Positions 1 to 9,800 of a DNA stretch of 64,000 bases are shown here, piece after piece. How positions within the stretch are numbered: the stretch's first letter is position 1; every line of letters begins with the position of its first letter. This DNA comes from Hyphomicrobium sp. CS1GBMeth3 (GTDB taxonomy: Bacteria; Pseudomonadota; Alphaproteobacteria; Rhizobiales; Hyphomicrobiaceae). The stretch is from NCBI RefSeq assembly GCF_900117455.1, contig NZ_FPHO01000003.1, positions 496,001-560,000 of the forward strand. The letters are read 5' to 3'. The position numbers and the translations under genes are program-made. The notes beneath the pieces are model-generated. The model saw nothing but the letters and a program-made list of their open reading frames with translations, was not told the origin of the DNA and did not search any database.

Positions 1-1
1 C

Positions 2-199
2 GCGGGAGAGCTTGGGCGTCTCGGGTGGACGCAGGCCGACATGCAGCTCTTCGCCAATCCCAAGGCGCTGGCCCAAGCCCCGCGCTCCCGGGTCTGCAAC
101 ATGCTGAAGGACTGGTTCACGGCACACCTTGCCATCCAGGATCCAAGCACACAGGAGCGGCTTCTGTTCGAAACCCTGAAGCCTGTGATCTCCGGCTAG
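2..199 (+). CDS. C-terminal fragment of an unidentified protein
   Basis: An open frame enters from the left edge in frame 2 and stops at the TAG at 197-199, leaving 65 residues. The segment LKDWFTAHLAIQD contains an H-x4-D spacing like the last metal-binding helix of bacteriohemerythrins (LKDWLxxHIxxxD), but the rest, ending LLFETLKPVISG, is not diagnostic. It could be a hemerythrin-like domain or an unrelated protein tail. The frame is chosen because it ends just 12 bases before the next start and reads as a normal protein. The frame-1 alternative is arginine-rich and overlaps the next gene. Confidence 0.5.
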   Translation, partial: AGELGRLGWTQADMQLFANPKALAQAPRSRVCNMLKDWFTAHLAIQDPSTQERLLFETLKPVISG

Positions 200-211
200 C
201 CGAGCAATGCC

Positions 212-562
212 ATGATCGAGCAGCTCGCGAAGGTCGCCCTGACGAGCGTCCTGGTCGTCGCCGCCTCGGAAGCTGCGAAGCGCAACATCGTCCTAGGGGC
301 GACACTCGCCTCTCTCCCGCTGACCTCGCTTCTGGCGATGATCTGGCTCTACGCCGATACCCGCGACACCGAAAAGGTCGCGGCTCTCGCCAATGGCATC
401 TTCTGGCTGATCCTGCCCTCGTTGACGCTGCTGCTCGTGCTGCCGCTGCTGCTGCGCCGGGGCATCGCCTTTGTTCCCAGCGTGGCGATTTCCATCGCCG
501 TGACCACCGCCAGCTATCTCGCCATGCGGGCTCTCCTCAAGTGGTTCAACATTCAAGCCTAG
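212..562 (+). CDS. DUF3147 family inner-membrane protein
   Basis: A 116-residue, very hydrophobic protein with about four predicted membrane segments (roughly residues 4-22, 30-47, 60-80 and 87-110). The sequence LLAMIWLYADTRDTEKVAAL followed by a GIFWLILPSL segment is characteristic of DUF3147 (relatives of GlpM). The biochemical role of the family is not established. It follows the preceding fragment by 12 bases and may be cotranscribed with it. It is separated from the downstream ABC-F gene by about 110 bases that contain an inverted repeat. The family call is good; the function is unknown. Confidence 0.75.
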   Translation: MIEQLAKVALTSVLVVAASEAAKRNIVLGATLASLPLTSLLAMIWLYADTRDTEKVAALANGIFWLILPSLTLLLVLPLLLRRGIAFVPSVAISIAVTTASYLAMRALLKWFNIQA

Positions 563-618
563 CCGGCGTGACAACCACGTCCTGACCGGCTATTGGCCTG
601 GAGCCGGATCGTGCGAGA

Positions 619-638
619 CGCGAGCGCCTATGCTCGCG
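619..638 (+). other. Stem-loop in the leader of the ABC-F gene
   Basis: Perfect 7-base arms CGCGAGC (619-625) and GCTCGCG (632-638) surround a six-base loop. The structure lies 36 bases before the ABC-F start codon and is not followed by a T-run, so it is not a standard terminator. A leader hairpin could affect translation or end the upstream transcript weakly. No function is shown. Confidence 0.4.
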
Positions 639-673
639 CGAAAACGTGACCCAGACTCCAAAAAAAGCCGGAC

Positions 674-2578
<1,905 letters not shown>

Positions 2579-2589
2579 GACACTCACGC

Positions 2590-2646
2590 GGGGCCTGAGA
2601 AAAGCACAAGGCCCCGGCAGCGCTCCGAAGACTGCGGGGCTTTCTA
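2590..2646 (+). terminator. Composite terminator after the ABC-F gene
   Basis: Two overlapping inverted repeats follow the stop codon. GGGGCCT (2590-2596) can pair with AGGCCCC (2609-2615), or GCCCCgGCAG (2611-2620) can pair with CTGCGGGGC (2632-2640), which runs directly into TTTCTAT. The second is the likely terminator hairpin. The two are mutually exclusive because they share GGCCCC. Confidence 0.65.
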
Positions 2647-2664
2647 TATGCGCTGACCCTCAGG

Positions 2665-2883
2665 CTAGCTCATCTGGGGCTGCGTCTCGATCATCTCGCT
2701 GAGCAGCTGGCAAGCCGTCTGCTGCGGCTGCAAAGGATCGGTGGTCTGCGCCTCGCGCCGGGTGACGCCGTCACGCCCCCAATAAAGAACGGAAACAACG
2801 TCTCCCTCTACGGTGTACGTAGCATCGTGGTACTTGCCGTCCTTGGCGATGCTGAACGTCGTCGGTTGGCAGGCGTTTCCCAT
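2665..2883 (-). CDS. Small hypothetical protein
   Basis: A 72-residue protein without membrane segments, containing two cysteines (positions 5 and 59). The ATG at 2883 is preferred over an in-frame TTG at 2901, because a strong purine-rich ribosome site (AGAGGGGG) lies about seven bases before the ATG. The sequence VEGDVVSVLYWGRDGVTRREAQ suggests a small beta-sheet fold. I do not recognise the family. It lies just downstream of glyS in the same direction, 79 bases after its stop, and could be cotranscribed. Confidence 0.55.
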   Translation of the reverse strand: MGNACQPTTFSIAKDGKYHDATYTVEGDVVSVLYWGRDGVTRREAQTTDPLQPQQTACQLLSEMIETQPQMS

Positions 2884-2962
2884 TTTTCGCCCCCTCTTCA
2901 AGACCTAAGAAGGGTACCTTGAATCGCGTTCTTGGGAACGTACGGACTACTACGTACCGCCC

Positions 2963-5245
2963 TCAGCCGGCGATCTTGGAGAAATCGGCAACCGTGAGGG
3001 TCGCGGCACGGATCTCAGAGAGCAGCTTCAGCCGGTTTTCCCGCAGCCGCGGATCGGCGTCGTTGACCGTCACTTTATCGAAGAAGAGATCGACCGGAGC
3101 CCTGAGCTCGGCGAGCGCCTTCATCGCGCCGGCGAAGTTCTCGACGTTGATCGCCGCCTGCGTGTCGAACTTGACCTTGGCGATGGCAGCGTAGAGGCCA
3201 CGCTCGGCGGGCTCTGTCATCAGCGTCGCGTCGGGCTCACCCGCGTAGCTCGTCTTGTCCTTCTTCTCCTCGATGGCGAGGATGTTCGAAGCGCGCTTGA
3301 CGCCCGCCAGCAAGTTCGCGCCATCGTCCGTCTGCAGGAACGCACCGAGCGCCGCGACGCGCTTCACGATCAGCGCCAGGTCATCCTGTCCGCCGAGCGA
3401 GAACACCGCGTCGATGAGATCGTGCCGCGCGCCCTTGTCCTTGAGATAGACCTTCAGCCGATCCGCAAAGAACGACAGCAGATCCTGTCCAAGCAGAGGC
3501 TGCGGCGTGTAGCTCCCGACCAGCGTCTCGCGCGGGATCTCTATCTTCCTGTCCTTCAGATACACATCGGGCGTCGGAACGGACCAAACCATGACGCTGT
3601 CCCAACCCGTGCCGCCCTCTGCGTCCGCCCAGGTCGAGCGCAGCGCTTCGTCTTGCGTCTGGTCGTTCGCCACCTTGGCGAACAGGAACAAATTGCCTTT
3701 CTTGGAAACGGCCTGCTTGAGCTGGCCGTAGGCCAGATCGAACGCGCGCGTAAGCGGCACCCTGAGGTCGTTCTCGATCACGATCCGGATCACGCCGAGC
3801 GCCGAGCGGCGAAGCTGATACGGATCGCCCGAGCCCGTCGGCTTCTCGTCAATGGCCCAGAATCCAACGAGCGTGTCGAGCTTGTCCGCCAGCGCCACGG
3901 CGATCGCCACCGCGTCGCCCTCTTCCTCCTTCGGCACCGTGTCGGTCGGGCCCTTCGGCTTGTAGTGCAGCTCGATGGCGCGCGCGATCTCGGGCTTGGT
4001 GCCCGCATGCTCCGCATAGCGTCGGCCCATGAGCCCCTGCAGCTCGGGGAACTCGCCGACCATGCCTGACACGAGATCGGCCTTGGCAAGCTCCGCCGCG
4101 CGCCGCGCGTCCTGCGGATCGGCATCCACCGCGCCCGCGATCTCAAACGCGAGCTCCTTGATGCGCGCCACGCGCTCGGCCTGCGTGCCGAGCTTCTCAT
4201 GGAACGTGATCCCCTCCAGCGCGCTCGCCATCTCGTCGAGCGGACGCTTGAGATCGTGCTCCCAGAAGAACTTCGCATCCGACAGCCGCGCGCGGATCAC
4301 CTTCTCGTTGCCGGCCACGATCTGCGCCCCGCCGTCCGGCGCCGTGAGGTTCGAAACCAGAATGAACTTGTTGGCGAGCTTGCCCGTTTTCGGATCGCGC
4401 AGCGAGAAGCACTTCTGATGCGCCTTCATCGACGTGATCAGCGCTTCAGCCGGCACGTCGAGGAACTCCTCATCGAACGTCCCCATCAGCACGACCGGCC
4501 ATTCGGTGAGTCCGGCGTTCTCCGCGAGCAGCGCCTCGTCTGCGATCAGTTCGAGCTTGGCTTTGTGCGCGAGCGACTCCGCCTGCTCGCGGATCTCCTC
4601 GGTGCGCTCGGCCGCGTTGAGCACCACGGCATGAGCGGCAAGCTTCTCGGCATAGTCCTCGAAGCTCGACACGACGAACGGCTCGTTGCCGTGGAAGCGG
4701 TGTCCACGCGTCTCGTTCGACGCCTTGAGCCCTGCCACCTCCAGCGGCACCACGCGCCCGTCGATCAGGCACACGATCGACTTCAGCGGCCGGATCCACT
4801 GAAACGTGCCCGAGCCCCAGCGCATGGACTTTGCCCACGGAAAGCGGCCGACCACTGCCGCGATCACCTCGGAGACGATCTCCGCCGCAGGCCGCCCCGG
4901 CTTGTTGGTGCGCGCGACGTAATAGTCGCCCTTCTTCTCGTCCTTGACGATCTCGGCTTCATCGAGAGAAGCAAGCCCGGCCGCTTTCAGGAAACCTTCG
5001 ACGGCTTTTTCCGGCGCGCCGACGCGCGGCCCCTTGCGCTCCTCGGAGACGGCAGGCGACTCCGCCGGCACGTCCTCGACCGCGAGCGCGAGACGCCGCG
5101 GTGTCGCGAAGCTGTGTGCCTCGCCGACCGCAAGCCCTGCCGCGACAAGCCCCTCCGTCACCAGGCGCTTGAGATCCTCCGCCGCCCGCGCCTGCATGCG
5201 CGAGGGAATTTCCTCGGAGAAGAGCTCGAGCAGAAGTTCGGCCAT
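2963..5245 (-). CDS. glyS: Glycyl-tRNA synthetase beta subunit
   Basis: The beta chain of the bacterial alpha2beta2 glycyl-tRNA synthetase, which recognises and binds tRNA-Gly for charging. The product is 760 residues, somewhat longer than E. coli GlyS (689). Its N-terminus LLLELFSEEIPSRMQ, the WAKSMRWGSG region and a C-terminal DALR-like anticodon-binding region (VDLFFDKVTVNDADP) are typical. The ATG at 5245 is chosen over a longer open frame from 5374, because the extra 43 residues are low-quality and AGAGG lies six bases upstream of this ATG. glyQ is upstream on the same strand, but a small membrane-protein gene and a strong hairpin terminator intervene, so glyS may have its own promoter. 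Confidence 0.96.
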   Translation of the reverse strand: MAELLLELFSEEIPSRMQARAAEDLKRLVTEGLVAAGLAVGEAHSFATPRRLALAVEDVPAESPAVSEERKGPRVGAPEKAVEGFLKAAGLASLDEAEIVKDEKKGDYYVARTNKPGRPAAEIVSEVIAAVVGRFPWAKSMRWGSGTFQWIRPLKSIVCLIDGRVVPLEVAGLKASNETRGHRFHGNEPFVVSSFEDYAEKLAAHAVVLNAAERTEEIREQAESLAHKAKLELIADEALLAENAGLTEWPVVLMGTFDEEFLDVPAEALITSMKAHQKCFSLRDPKTGKLANKFILVSNLTAPDGGAQIVAGNEKVIRARLSDAKFFWEHDLKRPLDEMASALEGITFHEKLGTQAERVARIKELAFEIAGAVDADPQDARRAAELAKADLVSGMVGEFPELQGLMGRRYAEHAGTKPEIARAIELHYKPKGPTDTVPKEEEGDAVAIAVALADKLDTLVGFWAIDEKPTGSGDPYQLRRSALGVIRIVIENDLRVPLTRAFDLAYGQLKQAVSKKGNLFLFAKVANDQTQDEALRSTWADAEGGTGWDSVMVWSVPTPDVYLKDRKIEIPRETLVGSYTPQPLLGQDLLSFFADRLKVYLKDKGARHDLIDAVFSLGGQDDLALIVKRVAALGAFLQTDDGANLLAGVKRASNILAIEEKKDKTSYAGEPDATLMTEPAERGLYAAIAKVKFDTQAAINVENFAGAMKALAELRAPVDLFFDKVTVNDADPRLRENRLKLLSEIRAATLTVADFSKIAG

Positions 5246-5345
5246 GGACGCCTCTTGAAAAACCGCATTTGCGCCGCGCGAAGCGGGAGCGAGCAAGAGA
5301 CATACGGGCGCCGCTGCGGCCGGGCAACCCGCAACATGGACGCCG

Positions 5346-5388
5346 GAAGGAAAGAGGCCGGGAACGTGCGGCAAGCACGTTCCCGGCC
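5346..5388 (-). terminator. Strong hairpin between the proline-rich gene and glyS
   Basis: A perfect 14-base stem, GGCCGGGAACGTGC (5356-5369) with its complement (5375-5388), has a five-base loop. On the minus strand it is followed by TCTTTCCTT. This is a convincing intrinsic terminator for the glyQ transcript. It lies 33 bases after the small gene's stop and 110 bases before the glyS start. Confidence 0.8.
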
Positions 5389-5420
5389 CTGAGCAAAAAG
5401 TCGCAAATATCGGCGAACGG

Positions 5421-5810
5421 TTACGGCGCCGGAGCCTCGGCTGGCGGGGTCTCCGGGGCCGGCGTTGGCTCGGGAGCGGGAGTTGGCTCCGGAGCAGCTT
5501 CCGGAGCGGGTGTCGGTTCGGGCTCGGGAGCAGGCGCGGGTTCAGGTTCCGGCGCGGCCGAGGGGGCCGGCTCAGGAGCAGCCGCCGGTTCCGGTGCCGC
5601 AGCAGGCGTCGCCTCCGGCTCGGTTCCGATGGTCTCGATCACCGTCTTGCCGACGTCCTCGACGGCGCCAGTCGTCACCAGATAGCCAAGGCCAACCGCC
5701 AGAGCCACGACGTAGAACCACAGCACGGGCCGCCAGCGGCCGAGCAGAATGCCGCCGATCAGGAGCGCCGGCACGCCAATTACAAGTAAGCCAATATGAG
5801 TTTCCGTCAC
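5421..5810 (-). CDS. Two-helix membrane protein with Pro/Ala/Glu-rich tail
   Basis: A 129-residue protein. Residues about 6-24 and 29-49 form two hydrophobic helices. After a short linker, residues about 66-129 consist almost entirely of alternating P, A and E (units such as PEPAPAPEP). Such tails often extend through periplasm or tether domains, but there is no domain at the end here. It starts at a GTG that overlaps the glyQ stop by four bases (GTGA), so it is translationally coupled to glyQ. I do not recognise a functional family. The acidic proline-rich tail is low complexity and probably disordered. Confidence 0.7.
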   Translation of the reverse strand: MTETHIGLLVIGVPALLIGGILLGRWRPVLWFYVVALAVGLGYLVTTGAVEDVGKTVIETIGTEPEATPAAAPEPAAAPEPAPSAAPEPEPAPAPEPEPTPAPEAAPEPTPAPEPTPAPETPPAEAPAP

Positions 5811-6763
5811 GAACGGCCTCCATCAGTCTCAAGCCACGCAGCGCAGCACGCCTTGGCGAGCTCACGCACACGGAGGATATACCCCTGTCGCTCGGTAACG
5901 GAGATCACACCCCGTGCATCGAGAAGATTGAAGATGTGTGATGCTTTTATGCACTGGTCATATGCGGGCAGCGCAAGAAGATGCCTGCCGTCGGCCGCCC
6001 CCCGTTCGAGCAGTGCCTTGCACTCCTTTTCAGCATCTCGGAAGTGCTGCAGCAGAAGCGCCGTATCCGCGTACTCGAAGTTGAAACGCGAATATTCTTG
6101 TTCCGCCTGGAGAAAAACGTCTCCGTAGGTCAGCTTCTTGTCGTCGTGGCGACCATTAAAGTTGAGATCGAAGACACGATCAGCACCCTGAACATACATG
6201 GCGAGCCGCTCAAGCCCGTAGGTGATCTCACCGGCGACCGGATTGCAGTCGAACCCGCCGACCTGCTGGAAGTAGGTGAACTGCGTCACCTCCATGCCGT
6301 TGCACCAGACCTCCCAGCCGAGCCCCCACGCGCCGAGCGTCGGGCTCTCCCAGTCGTCCTCGACGAAGCGGATGTCGTTCAGGCGCGTATCGATACCGAT
6401 AGCATCGAGGCTCTTGAGATAGAGGTCCAGGATGTTGTCCGGCGACGGCTTCATGATCATCTGGAACTGGTAGTAGTGCTGAAGCCGGTTCGGATTCTCG
6501 CCGTAGCGCCCGTCCTTCGGCCGCCGCGACGGCTGCACGTAGCAGGCGTTCCATGGGCGTGGGCCGAGCGAGCGCAACGTGGTCGCCGGATGGAACGTGC
6601 CGGCGCCGACCTCCATGTCGTAGGGCTGCAGCACGACACAGCCTTGCGCTCCCCAGAACTGCTCGAGCGTCAGGATCAGATCCTGAAAGCTCTCCTTGGG
6701 CTTGAGCGCCGGCAGGCCGGCGGCAGGTTTTGGTTCGGCAGTCCGGGTCGAGGATTTTGACAT
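5807..6763 (-). CDS. glyQ: Glycyl-tRNA synthetase alpha subunit
   Basis: The catalytic class II core of the tetrameric glycyl-tRNA synthetase, which activates glycine with ATP. The product is 318 residues (E. coli GlyQ 303). It opens with the conserved [17 protein letters not shown] and contains [35 protein letters not shown] and [19 protein letters not shown], all diagnostic. The ATG at 6763 is chosen over an upstream extension of 39 residues that is not typical of the family. It overlaps the following small gene by four bases. It is divergent from the ArsR gene, with about 170 bases between starts. Confidence 0.97.
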   Translation of the reverse strand: MSKSSTRTAEPKPAAGLPALKPKESFQDLILTLEQFWGAQGCVVLQPYDMEVGAGTFHPATTLRSLGPRPWNACYVQPSRRPKDGRYGENPNRLQHYYQFQMIMKPSPDNILDLYLKSLDAIGIDTRLNDIRFVEDDWESPTLGAWGLGWEVWCNGMEVTQFTYFQQVGGFDCNPVAGEITYGLERLAMYVQGADRVFDLNFNGRHDDKKLTYGDVFLQAEQEYSRFNFEYADTALLLQHFRDAEKECKALLERGAADGRHLLALPAYDQCIKASHIFNLLDARGVISVTERQGYILRVRELAKACCAAWLETDGGRS

Positions 6764-6908
6764 GGGGGATGCGGCCGCGATTTGCTGCAAGCGGCGCACT
6801 ATACGCATTCGCACCGCCCTGTCACCCCGGCCCGACGGAGGACAAAGGCCACGTCCCCAGGGGCTTCCAAACCAAAACACTAAAGAGATCGCTAAACTGT
6901 TCTTGCAC

Positions 6909-6923
6909 CTATCCGTCGGATAG
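6909..6923. promoter_or_regulatory. Putative ArsR-type operator
   Basis: A palindrome CTATCC-GTC-GGATAG lies 13 bases before the ArsR start codon. Dimeric winged-helix ArsR regulators usually bind imperfect inverted repeats in their own promoters, so this is the obvious candidate for autoregulation. It may also influence the divergent glyQ promoter. It is identified only by symmetry and position. Confidence 0.5.
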
Positions 6924-6936
6924 GATACTTAAGCGT

Positions 6937-7293
6937 ATGCTTCAGCAATCGACCCAGCTCGACCGCCTCTATCACGCCCTCGCAGACGGGGGCCGCCGCG
7001 CCATGCTGGACCGCCTGATCAAAGGCCCGGCCTCGGTCAGCGAGCTTGCCGAGCCGCTCGACATGACGCTGTCGGCCGTCGTCCAGCATCTGAAGGTGCT
7101 CGAGGAAAGCGGGCTCGTGCGCACGGAAAAGGTCGGCCGCGTGCGCACCTGCCGCGTCGAGCCGAAGGCACTCAGCATGGCCGAGAAGTGGATCAATCAG
7201 CGCCGCGGGCTGTGGGAGCGCCGCTTCGACCGCCTCGGCGATCTTCTGGCGACGCTACCGGATGACGAGCAAGGGAAGGAAACCAAGTCATGA
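6937..7293 (+). CDS. ArsR-family winged-helix regulator
   Basis: A 118-residue DNA-binding protein. Residues about 10-80 form the winged helix, with DRLIKGPASVSELAEPLDM as the start of the HTH and SAVVQHLKVLEESGLVRTEK as the recognition helix and wing. There are no cysteine pairs typical of metal-sensing ArsR members, so it probably belongs to the subgroup paired with AHSA1/SRPBCC proteins. The ATG at 6937 fits the family start; the open frame extends further upstream but without similarity. The stop overlaps the next start (ATGA). Confidence 0.88.
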   Translation: MLQQSTQLDRLYHALADGGRRAMLDRLIKGPASVSELAEPLDMTLSAVVQHLKVLEESGLVRTEKVGRVRTCRVEPKALSMAEKWINQRRGLWERRFDRLGDLLATLPDDEQGKETKS

Positions 7294-7763
7294 GTGATCG
7301 TGCCATCATCCGTTCCGTCACGCATGCCACGTTCAAGATCGAGCGCACCTACGAGGCACCCCGCGCGAAGGTGTTCCACGCCTTCGCCGATCCCATCATC
7401 AAGCGGCGCTGGTTCGCCGAAGGCGAGGGCTGGGATATCGAGACCTACGAATTGGATTTCCGCATCGGCGGCACCGAGTCGTCGAGCTTCCGCTTCAAGG
7501 GCGGTGACCTCATCCGCTACGATGCTGTCTTCTACGACATCGTTCCTGACGAACGCATCATTGCGAGCTACGCCATGATGATCGGCGACACGCGTATCTC
7601 GGCGTCGCTCGCGACCACGGAGCTGAGATCGAATGGCAAAGGCACCAAGCTCTTGTTCACAGAGCAAGGCGCCTATCTCGACGGACACGACGCGGTGTCT
7701 GAACGCGAGGAAGGGACGCGCCAGCTCTACGAAGCCCTCGCGCGGGAGCTGGGTGAAAAGTAG
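7290..7763 (+). CDS. SRPBCC/AHSA1-family protein
   Basis: A 157-residue START-like (SRPBCC) protein. The N-terminus FKIERTYEAPRAKVFHAFADP and the WFAEGEGWDIETYELDFRIGG stretch are typical of the AHSA1 (activator of Hsp90 ATPase homologue) bacterial branch. These proteins form a hydrophobic cavity for a small ligand; the ligand is unknown. It overlaps the ArsR gene by four bases. ArsR-AHSA1 pairs are common in proteobacteria and are thought to act as a regulator with its ligand-binding partner. Function beyond the family is inferred from context. Confidence 0.85.
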   Translation: MSDRAIIRSVTHATFKIERTYEAPRAKVFHAFADPIIKRRWFAEGEGWDIETYELDFRIGGTESSSFRFKGGDLIRYDAVFYDIVPDERIIASYAMMIGDTRISASLATTELRSNGKGTKLLFTEQGAYLDGHDAVSEREEGTRQLYEALARELGEK

Positions 7764-7767
7764 CCAG

Positions 7768-7980
7768 CTACTCGGAGCGCGGGCGGTAGACGCCGGTCTC
7801 GGGATCGTACTCGAGCGTCCCGAGATCCTTTGGTGCTCCGCCGCGCCGCGCCATGGCGTCACGCAGCTCAGCCTCGCGCTTGACCGCCGTGCGTTGCGCG
7901 TCGGCGAGCGTGCGCGACAGCCACCGGTAGCCCGCATAGAGACCGGCGCCTGCGATCAGAAGGGCGAAAACGTGGGGCAT
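7768..7980 (-). CDS. Small single-pass membrane protein
   Basis: A 70-residue protein with one N-terminal hydrophobic helix (about residues 4-20), then a charged helix (RTLADAQRTAVKREAELRDA) and a short C-terminal motif LEYDPETGVYRP. That last motif recurs in small Rhizobiales membrane proteins of unknown function. GGAG lies about seven bases before its ATG. It follows the S49 peptidase gene by 21 bases on the same strand and is probably cotranscribed. Confidence 0.7.
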   Translation of the reverse strand: MPHVFALLIAGAGLYAGYRWLSRTLADAQRTAVKREAELRDAMARRGGAPKDLGTLEYDPETGVYRPRSE

Positions 7981-8001
7981 AACCAGCTCCGGGCTTGCAC
8001 C

Positions 8002-8847
8002 TCACAATCCAAAGCGCGACCAAAGCGCCCGGATTTCCACAGCCGACACCAGTTCATCGGCGAAAGCAAGACCCAGCACACTATCGGAGCCGCCCCCGCC
8101 AAATATGGACGGAAGCCGCCGCAAACGTGAGGCCAGCCAGCCGCGCTCGACCGGCACCACCTTGAGCCGCACATTCTCGCCGTGGATCTCGCGCATCTTC
8201 GTGCGCACGTCCGAGATGCCGTCGATCAGCCCCAGGTCGAGCGCCTGCGCCGCCGACCAGAACGCCCCGGAAAAGAGCTCGGCATCGGGTCCTTTGAGGC
8301 GGGCACCGCGGCTGTCCTTCACCACGCCGATGAACACGTCGTGCACGCTGCGCTGGATCGCGCGCAGACGCTCCACGTCATCCTCGTTCTCGGGCCGGAA
8401 CGGATCGAGCGAACCCTTGTTCGTGCCGGCCGTGTACACGCGGCGCGAGATGCCGAGTTTCTCGATCGCACGCTCGAAGCCGAAGCTCGCCGAGATGACA
8501 CCGATCGAGCCTACGATAGACGACGGATCTGCATAGATCTCATCACCCGCGGCCGCCACGTAGTAGCCACCCGAAGCTGCCACATCCTCGCAGAAGACGT
8601 AGACCTTCTTCTCTTTTTCTTCTGCAAGCTGGCGCAGCCTGCGAAACAGAAGGTTGGATTGCACCGGGCTGCCGCCGGGCGAGTTGATGACCACCGCCAC
8701 GGACTTCGCCTTCGACATCGAGAACGCTTTCTCGATCGGGCCCGCGAGTGAGGCAATCGAAAGACCGGGCCTGAGTGGAACCGCCATGCCGATGGGCCCA
8801 GAGAGCCGCAACACGGGAACCACGGGACCGCGGTTGAACCAACCCAT
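8002..8847 (-). CDS. sppA: S49 family signal-peptide-peptidase-like protease
   Basis: A 281-residue single-domain S49 serine peptidase. The nucleophile is Ser92 in DVAASGGYYVAAAGDEIYA. Lys144 in GTNKGSLDPF is the likely dyad base. The SPGGS loop near residue 57 and SSIVGSIGV are typical. It is about half the length of E. coli SppA, as in other short-form proteins. No signal peptide or transmembrane helix is obvious, so it may be peripheral or cytoplasmic. The gene begins three bases after the upstream tRNA methyltransferase stop, which implies an operon. Substrates are unknown. Confidence 0.85.
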   Translation of the reverse strand: MGWFNRGPVVPVLRLSGPIGMAVPLRPGLSIASLAGPIEKAFSMSKAKSVAVVINSPGGSPVQSNLLFRRLRQLAEEKEKKVYVFCEDVAASGGYYVAAAGDEIYADPSSIVGSIGVISASFGFERAIEKLGISRRVYTAGTNKGSLDPFRPENEDDVERLRAIQRSVHDVFIGVVKDSRGARLKGPDAELFSGAFWSAAQALDLGLIDGISDVRTKMREIHGENVRLKVVPVERGWLASRLRRLPSIFGGGGSDSVLGLAFADELVSAVEIRALWSRFGL

Positions 8848-8850
8848 CGA

Positions 8851-9699
8851 TCAAACCCTCTCGCTCTTTTGCTCTGCGGTCCGGCCGCGCCTCTGCCCGT
8901 CATTGGACGGAAACGACGGCAGTCCATAGGCGGCTGCCAGAGATTGGCCAAGCCGCAACACGGCCTCCGCGCCGGGCGTGAAACGGCCCTCCGCATCGTG
9001 CAGAACGAGCCACGCGTCAAGCCGGAACGGTGCCCGCGACCCCTTGATACCTCTGAGTAGGATGCGCGAAGCCGACGCGCCGGCGAAGGAATGGAGCGGC
9101 AACGCCGCAAGGCCACCGAAGCGTCCGGAAAGCGCAGCCAACAGATCCGGAAGCGCATCCGACTTGTGCACGATCAGCGCTTCACCCGCAGGCCGCGTCA
9201 TGCGCGCCAGGAAGCGACACCAGTCTCCGAGCCCCGTCTCCGGCATGGCGTGCGCGGCAGCCTTGAGGGCGTGCGGCGCGGCCGTGCCGGCGCCCTCGGC
9301 GTGATAAGGCGGATTGGCGATCACCTGATCGAAACTCGCCTCGGCAATCCCCTGTGCGGAAAGCTCAGCCTGCGACACATCGGCAAGATCGGCCATCACG
9401 ACGGTGACGCGCCCATCGAGACCATTTCGGAGCACATTTTCGCGCGCCAGAGCGACAAGCTCGGCCTCACGCTCGACGAGCACGACACGGGCGTTTGGGC
9501 ACCGCCACGCGACGCAAAGCCCCGCCGTTCCAACCCCTGCGCCGGCGTCGAGAACGCGAAACGAACGGCCGGCCCTCTCCGCGACGGCAGCAGCGAGCAA
9601 GACGGCGTCGAGCCCGGCCCGGTAACCCTCCTTGGGTTGCAGGATCCTGAGCCGGCCGTCCAGGAACGCGTCATCGCTGACCGCCATCAGCAGGGTCAC
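8851..9699 (-). CDS. trmN6: tRNA1(Val) adenine-N6 methyltransferase-like protein
   Basis: A 282-residue SAM-dependent methyltransferase. The Rossmann motif I is VLDAGAGVGTAGL (about 49-61). Motif IV is NPPYH (129-133), the signature of N6-adenine or glutamine methylases. The opening DDAFLDGRLRILQPKEGYRAGLDAVLLAA is typical of the YfiC/TrmN6 group, which methylates A37 of tRNA-Val. The GTG start at 9699 has GAGG six bases upstream; an ATG five codons later is possible. It is the first gene of a short operon with the S49 peptidase. Confidence 0.82.
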   Translation of the reverse strand: MTLLMAVSDDAFLDGRLRILQPKEGYRAGLDAVLLAAAVAERAGRSFRVLDAGAGVGTAGLCVAWRCPNARVVLVEREAELVALARENVLRNGLDGRVTVVMADLADVSQAELSAQGIAEASFDQVIANPPYHAEGAGTAAPHALKAAAHAMPETGLGDWCRFLARMTRPAGEALIVHKSDALPDLLAALSGRFGGLAALPLHSFAGASASRILLRGIKGSRAPFRLDAWLVLHDAEGRFTPGAEAVLRLGQSLAAAYGLPSFPSNDGQRRGRTAEQKSERV

Positions 9700-9800
9700 T
9701 CGTCACCTCGTTTTTCGGTGCGCACAGCTCCAACACTGGTTATGGTGCGCTGGCTCATTAGATATCAAGAAGCCGTTGTAAACAAACTGAGGAAACGACC

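Noticed and set aside
4199..5392. 397-codon open frame on the plus strand opposite glyS
   Set aside because: It is antisense to a strongly supported glyS, arginine-rich, and without a family signature or a ribosome site. High GC keeps antisense frames open.
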